A stretch of DNA of 32,943 nucleotides from Pseudomonadota bacterium (GTDB lineage Bacteria > Pseudomonadota > Gammaproteobacteria > Burkholderiales > Burkholderiaceae_B), in the NCBI GenBank assembly GCA_023422555.1, contig JAFAGQ010000118.1:1-32943 (forward strand), in the 5' to 3' direction. This document shows, in pieces, positions 25,222 to 32,943 of the stretch. The notes under the pieces are model-generated. The model had not been told where the DNA came from. It searched no databases and saw only the letters and a program-made list of their open reading frames with translations. The position numbers were made by a program, and so were the translations under genes. Position 1 is the first letter of the stretch. The number at the start of each line of letters is the position of its first letter.

Positions 25222-25707
25222 CTACATCTTTCGATCGCTAAACATCATGAATTCAAGATTGCTTTCATCCTGTGACGGCACCGTATCTTTCGGATAAGCA
25301 ACCAAGGCGCATACGAACGAGGCAACAAACCCATACAATGCTGGCAACGCCGTAAACTGCTCACTGATAACCACGTTAGCTATAAAAGCGCTGGACATCA
25401 TGCCGACTAGTGAAACTAAAATTATGTAATAGAAGTTTCTTTCCTGAGGCAATAACGAAGCCGAAAATCCGGTTAAAAGTGCGGCAGGAATTAATTGATA
25501 AGCGCCTCGTACAAAATAAACCTTGTCATAACCAAGCCCCGTTACCAATCCAATCAGTTTCAGGTTCGGCGCATCTAAAGATAAGCCATAGCCCCACATC
25601 AGAAGAGTTCCGACGCTTATAGAAAATAAGATGCCACCCACAAGTGGACCAAGAAGACAGAAGATGGCAATGTTTTTAACGTAGTGATTACGTATTAGTT
25701 TTCCCAT
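25222..25707 (-). CDS. Membrane protein of about 161 residues, unknown
   Basis: ATG at 25707 has an excellent ribosome site, AGGAAG five bases upstream. The in-frame start at 25740 is less likely. About four transmembrane helices (IAIFCLLGPLVGGILFSISVGTLLMW; AYQLIPAALLTGFSASLL; YYIILVSLVGMMSSAFIANVVI; ALPALYGFVASFVCALVAY) are followed by a polar tail of about 20 residues. The glycine-rich helices suggest a packed bundle or channel, but no family is recognised. First gene of the three-gene run; the 266-bp gap to the divergent DUF4202 gene presumably holds both promoters. Confidence 0.65.
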   Translation of the reverse strand: MGKLIRNHYVKNIAIFCLLGPLVGGILFSISVGTLLMWGYGLSLDAPNLKLIGLVTGLGYDKVYFVRGAYQLIPAALLTGFSASLLPQERNFYYIILVSLVGMMSSAFIANVVISEQFTALPALYGFVASFVCALVAYPKDTVPSQDESNLEFMMFSDRKM

Positions 25708-25973
25708 GTTTACTTCCTGCTTTGCACCTACGCTGTTCACGCACCGCCTCGCCTTAATTCAAAATGCTTTCGTAATTTATTCGAAAAGTTTTGGAATGCA
25801 CTTAATCTATGTCAGGTTTTACTTCTATTGAGATAGGACGCTGATCGCGGAGGATTTATTCAATCAAAATCAACCCACCGGCACGCTGGTCCAATATTCA
25901 GGCATTATTATTATGCTTATTATCAAATTCCCATTGGGCGGCCATTGCTACCTAAATCAGGACAGATAGAACA

Positions 25974-26564
25974 ATGACTACAGATACGAGGCTGGATCAG
26001 GCTTTTGAAGCCTTCGATGCCGTTAACAAAACCGATCCGAATACATTCACCTGGCAAGGGAAGGAGTGGCCGCGCGAGCTTTTTCTTGCCACGAAATTAA
26101 GCGAGTGGGTACTCCGGCTGGAATCAAATGCATCAACGCCATTACGATTGGCATCAAGATGTCAGCATATCGGTCGCTGGCAGATTGCGCGCCGCGAGTA
26201 TCCTGAAGGACGTATCGGTTATCTGACGTGGAGAAAAGCGCTGGCGCGGCATCACGCCGACATGGCCGCAACCATCCTGCGCGACCTGAATTTCGAAGAC
26301 AGCACAATCGAGCGCGTGCAAACCATTCTGATGAAACGCGGGATTAAGCAAGATGCAGAAGTTCAGATCATGGAAAATGCGCTGTGCCTGGTATTTCTGC
26401 AATATCAGTTCGAAGAATTCCGGGTCGGGAATGAAGAAAAAATCGTGGATATTATCCGGAAATCGCTGCTGAAGATGGACGAGGCCGGCCGCAAACAGGC
26501 GCTTACGCTTGAATACAGTCCGGCTGGGTTGGCTATTGTTAATGAGGCGCTGGCTGGCCTTTGA
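25974..26564 (+). CDS. DUF4202 protein
   Basis: 196 residues matching the DUF4202 family along its length: LDQAFEAFDAVNKTDPNTFTWQGKEWPRELFLATKLSEWVLRL, then ASRCQHIGRWQIARREYPEGRIGYLTWRKALARHHADMA, then LVFLQYQFEEF. The spaced His and Asp residues (QHIGRW, HHADMA) in an all-helical protein resemble an HD-type metal site, suggesting a hydrolase, but the function is unknown. It stands alone, with no operon partner. Gap 26565-26846 (282 bp) to the Bug gene: no gene seen; its last 40 bases are A+T-rich and likely hold the Bug promoter. Confidence 0.8.
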   Translation: MTTDTRLDQAFEAFDAVNKTDPNTFTWQGKEWPRELFLATKLSEWVLRLESNASTPLRLASRCQHIGRWQIARREYPEGRIGYLTWRKALARHHADMAATILRDLNFEDSTIERVQTILMKRGIKQDAEVQIMENALCLVFLQYQFEEFRVGNEEKIVDIIRKSLLKMDEAGRKQALTLEYSPAGLAIVNEALAGL

Positions 26565-26846
26565 TTTGAATTCGGATCACTGGCGTGCATCATCCATGCG
26601 TTGCCGGCGCAGTGCCTCCTTTCCGCTTTTGCACGACCATTTGGAAATCAACCTCGGCTTCGCCTCCGGAAACCTCCATCAAGTCCCTCTTCCGACAGAC
26701 CGAAGCCCCCCTTCACCTGAAACTAAGGCTGAGTTTTCGATTGAATAATAGACGCGCTGTCTGCCCTCCGATAGTATGAAAGACCCGCTGCAATCGCGGA
26801 TTACTTCATTTATAACAATATAAATAAAAATTCAACAGGACGAGAC

Positions 26847-27827
26847 ATGATAAAACGCCATTTTGTGAAGCGCGTACTGGTGGCCGTGGCCGCGACGCTA
26901 ACGATGGGCAGCGCAATCGCCGCCGACTACCCCTCCAAGCCTATTACAATTGTGGTAGGGTTTCCGCCTGGTACATCAACTGACTCGGTTGCCCGCATTC
27001 TTGCCAACAAGATGAGCAAGGATCTGGGACAGCCCGTTATCGTGGAGAATAAGCCCGGCGTGGGTGGCAGCCTCGGTGCAGGACAGGTGGCAAAATCCAA
27101 ACCCGATGGCTATATGCTGGCGCTGTCTGCAACCGCGCCCATGAATATCAACCCACATGTCTACAAGTCGCTTCCCTATGAAGCCAGCACGGATTTTGAA
27201 CCGGTAGGGCAAACAACCTGGCTTCCGTACATTCTGGTAATCAATAACACAAAAGGAATCAAGACCTTCAAAGATCTGATTGCCTATGCCAAGTCGAATC
27301 CGGATAAACTGACCTTTGCTTCGATCGGGAAAGGCACCACCAGCCATCTGCTGATGGAACTATTGATGAAGAAAACAGGCACAAAGATGGTGCATGTGCC
27401 TTATTCAGGCAGTACTCAATCGCAGACAGACGTCATCGGCGGCAACGTGGATATGACATTTGACACGGTTGTTTCGGCAATGCCACATGTGAAATCAGGC
27501 AAACTCACTGCACTGGCTGTGAGTGTTGCGGAAAGAGCAAAACTGGCGCCGGATACGCCGACGATTCAGGAACAAGGCATTCCAAACTTCAATATGGGCG
27601 CCTGGCTGGGGATTTTTGCGCCCAAGGGAACACCGAAAGAAATTGTAGACAAACTGCATGATGAATTGAACAAGACACTGAAGGACAAAGAAACCAACGA
27701 CAAGCTGGTCGCCTTAGGTTCCGAGGTTGTGATGAGCGAATCACCCGAAGCGTTTGGCAAAATGGTCAGAGAAAACGATGAAATCTGGGGACAAATTGTA
27801 AAAGACGCAGGAGTGGAAAAACGATGA
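26847..27827 (+). CDS. Bug-family (TctC-like) periplasmic solute-binding protein
   Basis: 326 residues. A Sec signal peptide (MIKRHFVKRVLVAVAATLTMGSAIAA) precedes the mature YPSKPITIVVGFPPGTSTDSVARILANKMSKDLGQPVIVENKPGVGGSLGA, the diagnostic start of Bug/TTT binding proteins. Such proteins bind small carboxylates or other metabolites and are greatly expanded in Alcaligenaceae. No TctA/TctB membrane subunits are present nearby, the common orphan state. It overlaps the aldolase-like gene by 4 bp (ATGA), so the bound ligand may be the substrate or product of that enzyme. Start: ATG with AGGACG upstream. Confidence 0.92.
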   Translation: MIKRHFVKRVLVAVAATLTMGSAIAADYPSKPITIVVGFPPGTSTDSVARILANKMSKDLGQPVIVENKPGVGGSLGAGQVAKSKPDGYMLALSATAPMNINPHVYKSLPYEASTDFEPVGQTTWLPYILVINNTKGIKTFKDLIAYAKSNPDKLTFASIGKGTTSHLLMELLMKKTGTKMVHVPYSGSTQSQTDVIGGNVDMTFDTVVSAMPHVKSGKLTALAVSVAERAKLAPDTPTIQEQGIPNFNMGAWLGIFAPKGTPKEIVDKLHDELNKTLKDKETNDKLVALGSEVVMSESPEAFGKMVRENDEIWGQIVKDAGVEKR

Positions 27828-28567
27828 ATTACAGCAAGACAGAATGGGAAACCCGGGTCAATCTGGCTGCGTGCTATCAGTTGATGCCATTATTTGGCAT
27901 GAGTGATCTGGTCTATAACCATATTACCGCGCGCATTCCCGGTACCGATGACGAAATTCTGATTAATCCTTACGGCTATATGTACGAGGAAATTACGGCA
28001 TCTAACCTTATCAAGATTAATGTCAAAGGTGATGTGCTGGATAATCCAAACACGGATGGCACAGGATTGAATCAGGCAGGTTATGTCATTCACAGCGCAG
28101 TTCATGGCGCGCGACATGATGTGGGCTGTGTGATTCATACGCATTCACGCGCTGGCATGGCCGTATCCGCCATGGAGTGCGGTCTGCTGCCAATTACGCA
28201 GACAGCCATGCGCTTCAAGGATATCGCCTACCATGACTATGAAAGCGTCGCCATTGATATGGATGAGCAGCAGCGTCTGGTGGCTGATCTTGGTACGCAG
28301 GATGCAATGATTCTGCGCAGCCATGGCTTGCTGGTTGCTTCGCCCTCCATTGCCGAAGCCTTCAATGCCATGTACTGGCTCGAGATGGCATGCCGTGCCC
28401 AGGTCGATGCCATGGCTGGAAATACTAAACTCATTACACCGCCTCAAGCTGTGGTCGATAAGACTCATCATCTGTATCAACCCACCACCAGACGCCCATT
28501 TGGCATTATGGAATGGCCCGCAATGCTGCGCTATCTGGATCGTCGTAACGCGACATATAAAAACTGA
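27824..28567 (+). CDS. Class II aldolase/adducin-family protein
   Basis: 247 residues of the Aldolase_II fold. The metal-binding histidines appear as H105-T-H107 (CVIHTHSRAG) and H167 (RSHGLL). Where fuculose-phosphate aldolase has its catalytic Glu within SSE, this protein reads GLNQAGYVIHSAVH (about 81-94), as in the adducin-like subgroup, so classical aldol cleavage is not assured. A decarboxylase, epimerase or other metal-dependent role is possible. It is translationally coupled to the Bug protein gene, an unusual pairing suggesting a small uptake-and-use unit. Confidence 0.85.
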   Translation: MNYSKTEWETRVNLAACYQLMPLFGMSDLVYNHITARIPGTDDEILINPYGYMYEEITASNLIKINVKGDVLDNPNTDGTGLNQAGYVIHSAVHGARHDVGCVIHTHSRAGMAVSAMECGLLPITQTAMRFKDIAYHDYESVAIDMDEQQRLVADLGTQDAMILRSHGLLVASPSIAEAFNAMYWLEMACRAQVDAMAGNTKLITPPQAVVDKTHHLYQPTTRRPFGIMEWPAMLRYLDRRNATYKN

Positions 28568-28587
28568 ACCGATATTACGACTTTTTG

Positions 28588-28821
28588 TTACCAGAGCCAG
28601 CCGCTCAAGCGCGAAGACTCCCGTTGGTTGAGTCTTTGCGCTTCTCGCTCTGCATAGTCACGTTCGCCCTCTTCATAAGGACCTTCATATTCACAGCCGA
28701 TGCGGTACCATGCACAATCGCTCGTACGCGCACGTGAAGGCTCTCGGCCACCGGAGCATCCAGAAAGCAACACACCCAAAACCAGAATGGATAATGTTCG
28801 ATAAAAAACGGATTTGGACAT
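28588..28821 (-). CDS. Small lipoprotein, unknown function
   Basis: 77 residues. A lipoprotein signal peptide ends in the lipobox LLSGC (C22): SVFYRTLSILVLGVLLSGC. The mature part is short and charged (SDCAWYRIGCEYEGPYEEGERDYAEREAQRLNQ) with two further cysteines that could form a disulfide. It converges with the aldolase-like gene, stops about 20 bp apart. No family recognised. Confidence 0.65.
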   Translation of the reverse strand: MSKSVFYRTLSILVLGVLLSGCSGGREPSRARTSDCAWYRIGCEYEGPYEEGERDYAEREAQRLNQRESSRLSGWLW

Positions 28822-28907
28822 GCTTGGACTCCGGCAAAAGATTCTGGAACTATTTTATAACATATGCTATTGAACCGTAGCTCAGCGTATCCGCTGCTCG
28901 GACCCCA

Positions 28908-29348
28908 TCAGGCAAGGCTGATTTCTTCTGGCTTGTCGGGATTGAATCGAATGGTCAGCACAGTTCCCGGTCTCATTGACGCCGCCTCTCGAATATCAAA
29001 ATAATCATTGACCGAAGTGACAACTTTCTGTCCCGTTTCCGGGTTGATGAACGAGAGTTTCAGTCGAAATTGAGGCTGCAGGTTCACGTATCTGGCTGTC
29101 TGTTCCGCTTTTATAACGCGTGCCTGAACGATCCTGCCCGTTTTGCGAAGCCGCAAGCTGCGTCTGGCGTATCGCAGGCGTGGATAATCAAAAACAAAAA
29201 ATACCGCGATACAAATCAGCGCATTGATTCCCAGACTAACAATAGAATCCGGGTCACCGCCACGATCATGAACGCGATAGGCCAGCCCAATACATGTGGC
29301 TGCCGCAATCAGCGGCACGTAGTGTGCAAATATAATCAAGGCCCTCAT
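28908..29348 (-). CDS. DUF3592-like membrane protein
   Basis: About 146 residues from ATG at 29348, which has AGGAGT seven bases upstream. The longer frame to 29414 has no support. Two transmembrane helices (ALIIFAHYVPLIAAATCIGLAY; IVSLGINALICIAVFFVF) precede a beta-rich domain (GRIVQARVIKAEQT; PQFRLKLSFINPETGQKVV; PGTVLTIRFNPDKPEEISL) of DUF3592-like pattern. Function unknown. Confidence 0.65.
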   Translation of the reverse strand: MRALIIFAHYVPLIAAATCIGLAYRVHDRGGDPDSIVSLGINALICIAVFFVFDYPRLRYARRSLRLRKTGRIVQARVIKAEQTARYVNLQPQFRLKLSFINPETGQKVVTSVNDYFDIREAASMRPGTVLTIRFNPDKPEEISLA

Positions 29349-29566
29349 TGTGTCGACTCCTGTGTCGGCATGCGGTTCTTCAGTCTCACAGACGATTGAT
29401 ACGTACCTTAACATACACTATGCCCGGCATTTGGAAGATTTGCTATTTGAGCAGCGACTTCCAGGATACCGACTGAACCTATACCTGAATTGCCGTGCGG
29501 CTTCGGGCGTAACAGCGCATACCGCCGCAGTCACCGCACATGCAATGCAACGCAGCGTGAACCGCA

Positions 29567-29572
29567 TATAAT
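29567..29572 (+). promoter_or_regulatory. Candidate -10 box upstream of the alpha/beta hydrolase gene
   Basis: A perfect TATAAT occurs 102 bp upstream of the hydrolase start. No good -35 is visible at 16-18 bp. The rest of the 29349-29673 gap shows no gene or repeat. Confidence 0.35.
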
Positions 29573-29673
29573 TGTTGCAAAGAATATAAACCCCCTGGTT
29601 TTGACGTGCTCTTGGGCGACAGAGTGCGTGCGCTGCTTGCGTCTGCCCGGGTACCGTCGCAAGAGGAGATGAC

Positions 29674-30708
29674 ATGCGTAATTCAATTCGGGCCCTGACA
29701 TGGGCTGTTCCCGTTATCACGGCGCTGGCCGGATGCGCGCAGACCGCGGGTTTGAACGTCAAGGAAGTGGGAAGCTATCACATCGGTGGCGAACCGGTCA
29801 CGCTCAAAGGACTGCCCGTCAAGGAAATCGTTTTCAGCCCCGGCTCACCGCCAGTAAAACAGGATCCGAATGGTGATTTTATCGCCGGTCAGATGTATAC
29901 CCGTTATACGCTTCTGGAAAATCCGCGAGCAACTGTACCCATGCTGATGTGGCACGGAGGTGGCCTGTCTGGCACAACATATGAAACCAAACCCGACGGC
30001 AAGCCTGGCTGGGAAATGGATTTTCTGCGGGACGGATGGAGTGTATATGTCAGCGATGCGGTGGAACGCGGCCGCGCTTCGTGGGCTCGCTATCCCCAAA
30101 TTTTCCAGGGTGAACCGGTATTCAGAACCAAAAAGGAAGCCTGGGAACTGTTTCGTATTGGCAAAACCTATTCCAGCGATCCAAAAACGCGTCAGGCGAT
30201 TCCCGGCACCCAATTCCCAATCGCTTCATTTGACCAGTTCGTCAAACAGAGTATCCCGCGCTGGTCAACGAACGACGACCGGACTCAGCGCGCCTATGAT
30301 CAATATGTTCAGCAGGCCTGCCCTTGCGTGATTGTGGTCCATAGTCAGGGAGGCAATTTTGCGCTGACATCTGCCCTGAAATATCCTGATAAGGTCAAAG
30401 CCGTCGTCCTGGTTGAACCCAGTGGTTCACCCGACCCGGATAAAACCGATCTGTCACCTCTTCGCAATGTGCCGATGTTATGGGTCTGGGGTGATCACAT
30501 TCAGGATTATCCATTCTGGGTCAATATCAAAGAGCGTCAGGAACGTTTCCGCGCGACATTGAATCAGGCCGGAGGTCACGGTGATTTGCTGGATTTGCCT
30601 GCACAGGGCATTCATGGCAACAGTCACATGATGATGATGGATGCCAACTCCGGACAAATCTCGGGGCTGATCCAGGATTGGTTTAAAAAACAGGGCCTTG
30701 TGCATTGA
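29674..30708 (+). CDS. Alpha/beta-hydrolase lipoprotein (esterase-like)
   Basis: 344 residues. A lipoprotein signal peptide with lipobox LAGC (C21) anchors the protein to a membrane. The hydrolase fold shows the oxyanion region WHGGGLSG (93-100), nucleophile elbow VHSQGG with S224, a likely acid in WVWGDHIQDYP, and the terminal histidine in GIHGNSHMMMMD. The substrate is probably an ester or other small acyl compound in the periplasm. Start: ATG with AGAGGAG upstream. It stands alone. Confidence 0.85.
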   Translation: MRNSIRALTWAVPVITALAGCAQTAGLNVKEVGSYHIGGEPVTLKGLPVKEIVFSPGSPPVKQDPNGDFIAGQMYTRYTLLENPRATVPMLMWHGGGLSGTTYETKPDGKPGWEMDFLRDGWSVYVSDAVERGRASWARYPQIFQGEPVFRTKKEAWELFRIGKTYSSDPKTRQAIPGTQFPIASFDQFVKQSIPRWSTNDDRTQRAYDQYVQQACPCVIVVHSQGGNFALTSALKYPDKVKAVVLVEPSGSPDPDKTDLSPLRNVPMLWVWGDHIQDYPFWVNIKERQERFRATLNQAGGHGDLLDLPAQGIHGNSHMMMMDANSGQISGLIQDWFKKQGLVH

Positions 30709-30743
30709 CGCGAATTCCGTCAACACAAATGCAATAGACAAAA

Positions 30744-30773
30744 GGACGCATCGCACATTACGCGATTGCGTCC
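30744..30773 (-). terminator. Terminator of the SDR-MFS operon
   Basis: GGACGCATCGC at 30744-30754 pairs with GCGATTGCGTCC at 30762-30773 with one bulged base. On the minus strand the hairpin is followed by CCTTTTGTCT, a T-rich tail, 10 bp after the MFS stop. A second short inverted repeat, TTGACG/CGTCAA at 30705-30723, overlaps the hydrolase stop on the plus side. Confidence 0.7.
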
Positions 30774-30783
30774 CTCAGACGGG

Positions 30784-31998
30784 TTAAACACAATCGGTCT
30801 GCAGTGCTGCGGTGACCTTCGCCGGTTCACGACGAATTCTTTTCCTCCATACCAGCGGCACGACACTCAGCACCCCGATCGTGGCAAGAGCCGCGCCAAC
30901 CCACAAAGGCGAGCGCATGCCAAAGTCAAGACTGATACCCACACCGCCTAACGCCGATCCGGCAAACAGTCCGATATTGATGACCGAGGCATGCACCGTG
31001 TTCACCAGCGGGCGAGCATCCGCGGTATGAATCACACGCGCAACCATAGCCGGATTCAGTGCCACACCAGTCAACCCAACCAGGACGAGCGCACCTAAAG
31101 CGATCGCTTGCACCTGTCCGAAGAGCGCGAACGAGAGCAAGGCAACGGTCAGAATCATCTGTCCCCAGAACAACACCGGCATGGTGTAACGGTCCGCCAG
31201 ACGACCGACGATAAAATTACCCACGACGGTAGCGGCACCATATAGCATGAGCATGAGTGGAATCGTACTGGTGTCAAACCCACTGACGTTCACCAGAATG
31301 GGAGAAAAATAACTGAATGCAGCAAAGGTTGCGCCAATTATCAGCGCACTGGTCGCGTAGGCTGCCCACAAGCGAATGTTCTGCAACGAGGCCAGTTCCG
31401 ACTGCAGGCTGATTTTCTCTGAAACGCGTGACGCGGGAAGCGTAAACATGAGCAGCAACCCTGATGTGGCGGTGACGGCAGCAACAAGCCAGAATACGAA
31501 GCGCCAGCCGAATGACTGTTCCAGGGCGGTCGCCGCGGGCACACCAAAGACAGTGGCAAACATCAGTCCACTGATCACGATCGCTGCCGAACGCGCTACC
31601 TGGTTTGGCGGCACCATTTGTGCACAAATAGCCAGCGCAAGTCCAAAGCACCCGGAAGCAGCGACGCCGCTAAGTACGCGCCCTACCGCCATAATTTCAT
31701 ATGTGGTTGCAGCTGCGGCGATGACCTGACCCACAGTATAGACCGCAAGCAGAGCCAGCAACGCCCGCTTGCGAGACACATTGCGCAGACACAGCATCAA
31801 TACCGGGCCACCTAACACCATTCCCGCCGCATAATAGGAAATCAGATATCCGATAGCCGGGACGGGTACATCCAGCGCCTGAGCGAGCGATGGCATCATG
31901 CCTGCCACCATGAATTCAGATGTGGTCAGGGCAAATATACTGAAAGCCAGGAAGTAAACGTTGAATGGCATGGCTGCTTTTTCCTGAGCGCTAGACAT
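30784..31998 (-). CDS. MFS transporter, DHA1 drug/arabinose-efflux-like family
   Basis: About 404 residues with twelve predicted helices. It begins MSSAQEKAAMPFNVYFLAFSIFALTTSEFMVAGMMPSLAQ, typical of the AraJ/PbuE/Cml-type DHA1 exporters, with the loop LRNVSRKRALL after helix 2. The chosen ATG at 31998 overlaps the SDR stop by 8 bp and is preceded by GGTGG. An upstream TTG at 32013 is less likely. Exports an unknown small molecule; the TetR-type regulator beyond the SDR gene probably controls it. Confidence 0.87.
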   Translation of the reverse strand: MSSAQEKAAMPFNVYFLAFSIFALTTSEFMVAGMMPSLAQALDVPVPAIGYLISYYAAGMVLGGPVLMLCLRNVSRKRALLALLAVYTVGQVIAAAATTYEIMAVGRVLSGVAASGCFGLALAICAQMVPPNQVARSAAIVISGLMFATVFGVPAATALEQSFGWRFVFWLVAAVTATSGLLLMFTLPASRVSEKISLQSELASLQNIRLWAAYATSALIIGATFAAFSYFSPILVNVSGFDTSTIPLMLMLYGAATVVGNFIVGRLADRYTMPVLFWGQMILTVALLSFALFGQVQAIALGALVLVGLTGVALNPAMVARVIHTADARPLVNTVHASVINIGLFAGSALGGVGISLDFGMRSPLWVGAALATIGVLSVVPLVWRKRIRREPAKVTAALQTDCV

Positions 31999-32767
31999 TT
32001 GCACCACCGTCAATCAGCAGACTGGCTCCAGTGATAGCGCGTGCCGCATCGCTGGCCAGATACGCCACCATCGCAGCGATCTCATCGGGACGGTTGTAAT
32101 CGGAGATTGCACGCAGGCTGCGCTGTCCTTCTGCTTTCGGACCGCTGGCGGGATTCATATCGGTGTCGGTCGAACCAGGCTGGATAATATTGACGGTAAT
32201 ACCACGCGGACCCAGATCTCGTGCTGCGCCTTTGGTCAGGCCCCAGACCGCTGCCTTGCTCATGGCGTACAGTGACATATTGGGTCCGGGAACGCGATCA
32301 GCCAGATTGCTGCCAATATTGACGATGCGTCCTCCATCGCTCATAAGCAGTGCCGCACGCTGGATAGCAGCGAAAACGGCGCGCGCATTGATTCCCATCT
32401 GACGTTCGTAGTCGTCCAGCGTGAATTCACCCGTGGGCTTGACTTCAAAGATGCCGGCGTTGTTGACCAGAATATCAAGACTTCCAAAATGCTCAACCGT
32501 CCTGGAAATCGCCTCCTGAACCGCAATGGGGTCGATACTGTCCACCTGCAGTGCAAGTGTTGCCTGTGCAGAGCCGGCTTGCGCGCCTGCAGCAGCGCCT
32601 TGAGAAATGGCGTCTATCTCAGCGGCCAGCTGTTTCGCCGATTCTGCGGACTTTGAATAGGTGAACGCAATATTGGCGCCCTCTCTGGCCAGATGGCGTG
32701 CAATCGCCGCGCCAATACCTCGTGCGCCGCCGGTGACTAGCGCTGTTTTTCCTGTAAGATGTGACAC
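31991..32767 (-). CDS. SDR-family NAD(P)-dependent oxidoreductase
   Basis: 258 residues, classical short-chain dehydrogenase. TGGARGIG (12-19) binds the dinucleotide, NNAG is at 102-105, and the catalytic S153 region, Y167 and K171 (YAMSK) are present. C-terminal IQPGSTDTDMN follows the usual NxxxPGxxxT pattern. The Y-S-K-S ending of the second strand suggests NADP preference. An Ala/Gly/Gln-rich segment (about 56-71) enlarges the third-helix region. Start: GTG at 32767 with AAGGAA upstream. First gene of a two-gene operon with the MFS transporter, divergent from the TetR-type gene. Confidence 0.9.
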   Translation of the reverse strand: MSHLTGKTALVTGGARGIGAAIARHLAREGANIAFTYSKSAESAKQLAAEIDAISQGAAAGAQAGSAQATLALQVDSIDPIAVQEAISRTVEHFGSLDILVNNAGIFEVKPTGEFTLDDYERQMGINARAVFAAIQRAALLMSDGGRIVNIGSNLADRVPGPNMSLYAMSKAAVWGLTKGAARDLGPRGITVNIIQPGSTDTDMNPASGPKAEGQRSLRAISDYNRPDEIAAMVAYLASDAARAITGASLLIDGGANV

Positions 32768-32787
32768 ACCGATTTCCTTTTTTAGTG

Positions 32788-32865
32788 ATCGTTATATAAT
32801 CCTAAATTGAAGCTTCGGCTGTCGTCAAATACAATTTTGTATCAATCGTTATAATTTTAGATTAT
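32788..32865. promoter_or_regulatory. Divergent SDR/TetR intergenic region with paired repeats
   Basis: ATCGTTATA occurs at 32788-32796 and 32845-32853. ATAATCCTAAATT (32796-32808) is inverted relative to AATTTTAGATTAT (32853-32865), matching at 11 of 13 positions. The second copy reaches the TetR start codon. This is the layout expected for a TetR-type repressor acting on both promoters. Confidence 0.45.
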
Positions 32866-32943
32866 GGTGTCCAGAGGCCGTCCCCGCTCGTTTGATAGAA
32901 ATGCCGTCCTGCGTGCCGCAATGGGTCTTTTTCAGGCTCACGG
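32864..32943 (+). CDS. TetR-family regulator, N-terminal 26 codons (partial)
   Basis: ATG at 32864 opens a frame running off the window edge. It begins MVSRGRPRSFDRNAVLRAAMGLFQAH, the usual start of TetR proteins of the RPR-FDRDxALxxAMxLFWxxG type, entering the first helix of the DNA-binding domain. It is divergent from the SDR-MFS operon, which it probably represses. The ligand domain is outside the window. Confidence 0.75.
   Translation, partial: MVSRGRPRSFDRNAVLRAAMGLFQAH

Noticed and set aside
1..32943. CRISPR arrays, tRNA or rRNA genes
   Set aside because: No regularly spaced repeats and no tRNA- or rRNA-like stretches were seen on reading either strand; a dedicated RNA scan was not possible here.

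Overview
The window looks like a chromosomal segment of a Burkholderiales bacterium, most likely of the Alcaligenaceae (Advenella/Castellaniella-like). This is an inference from gene content: a Bug-family periplasmic binding protein, a PepSY/DUF3649/DUF3325 iron module, polar amino-acid ABC genes and a molybdenum hydroxylase with acyl-CoA ligase. It also fits a moderate base composition with several visibly A+T-rich accessory patches (around 2.6-2.9 kb, 11.5-11.7 kb and 24.6-25.9 kb). No rRNA, tRNA or CRISPR array was seen.

Layout. (1) 1-153: the right end of an IS200/IS605-type element, with the last 36 codons of tnpB and the terminal hairpin expected at the 3' end of its omega RNA. (2) 253-2608: an AlkZ/YcaQ-type DNA glycosylase gene converging with a Fic-family AMP-transferase gene, one base between their stops. 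The fic upstream region carries six copies of a TGAYRTGTCGA-like box. (3) 8857-2935, minus strand: an operon for uptake and breakdown of a ureide or N-carbamoyl compound (binding protein, two permeases, ATPase, M20 amidohydrolase, DUF1989 protein, XRE-cupin regulator). (4) 9128-13981: an iron module, DUF3649-PepSY-DUF3325 on the minus strand, divergent from a TonB-dependent siderophore receptor, with a Fur-like box between. (5) 14041-24544: a minus-strand cluster of Mo hydroxylase large, FAD and 2Fe-2S subunits, acyl-CoA synthetase, crotonase-family enzyme, BenE-type transporter and AraC regulator, with a divergent xdhC maturation gene. Order and content match hmfABCDE of 2-furoate catabolism. 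(6) 24601-25707: three small membrane-protein genes of unknown function, one of only 57 codons. (7) 25974-30708: DUF4202 protein, Bug binding protein plus class II aldolase/adducin-like pair, small lipoprotein, DUF3592-like protein and a lipoprotein alpha/beta hydrolase. (8) 30784-32943: SDR oxidoreductase and MFS transporter genes divergent from the start of a TetR-type regulator gene.

How the parts work together. The furoate-type cluster forms a complete logic: transport by BenE, CoA activation by HmfD, Mo-dependent ring hydroxylation by HmfABC (XdhC preparing the cofactor), and release of CoA by HmfE toward 2-oxoglutarate. AraC control is suggested by tandem repeats at a hmfA promoter with a good -10 and no -35. 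The ureide operon combines import, amide hydrolysis and a ligand-sensing regulator. The iron genes combine an outer-membrane receptor with a PepSY-type inner-membrane protein likely to reduce or release the imported iron. The least explained parts are the fic box cluster, the three small membrane genes and the Bug/adducin-like pair.
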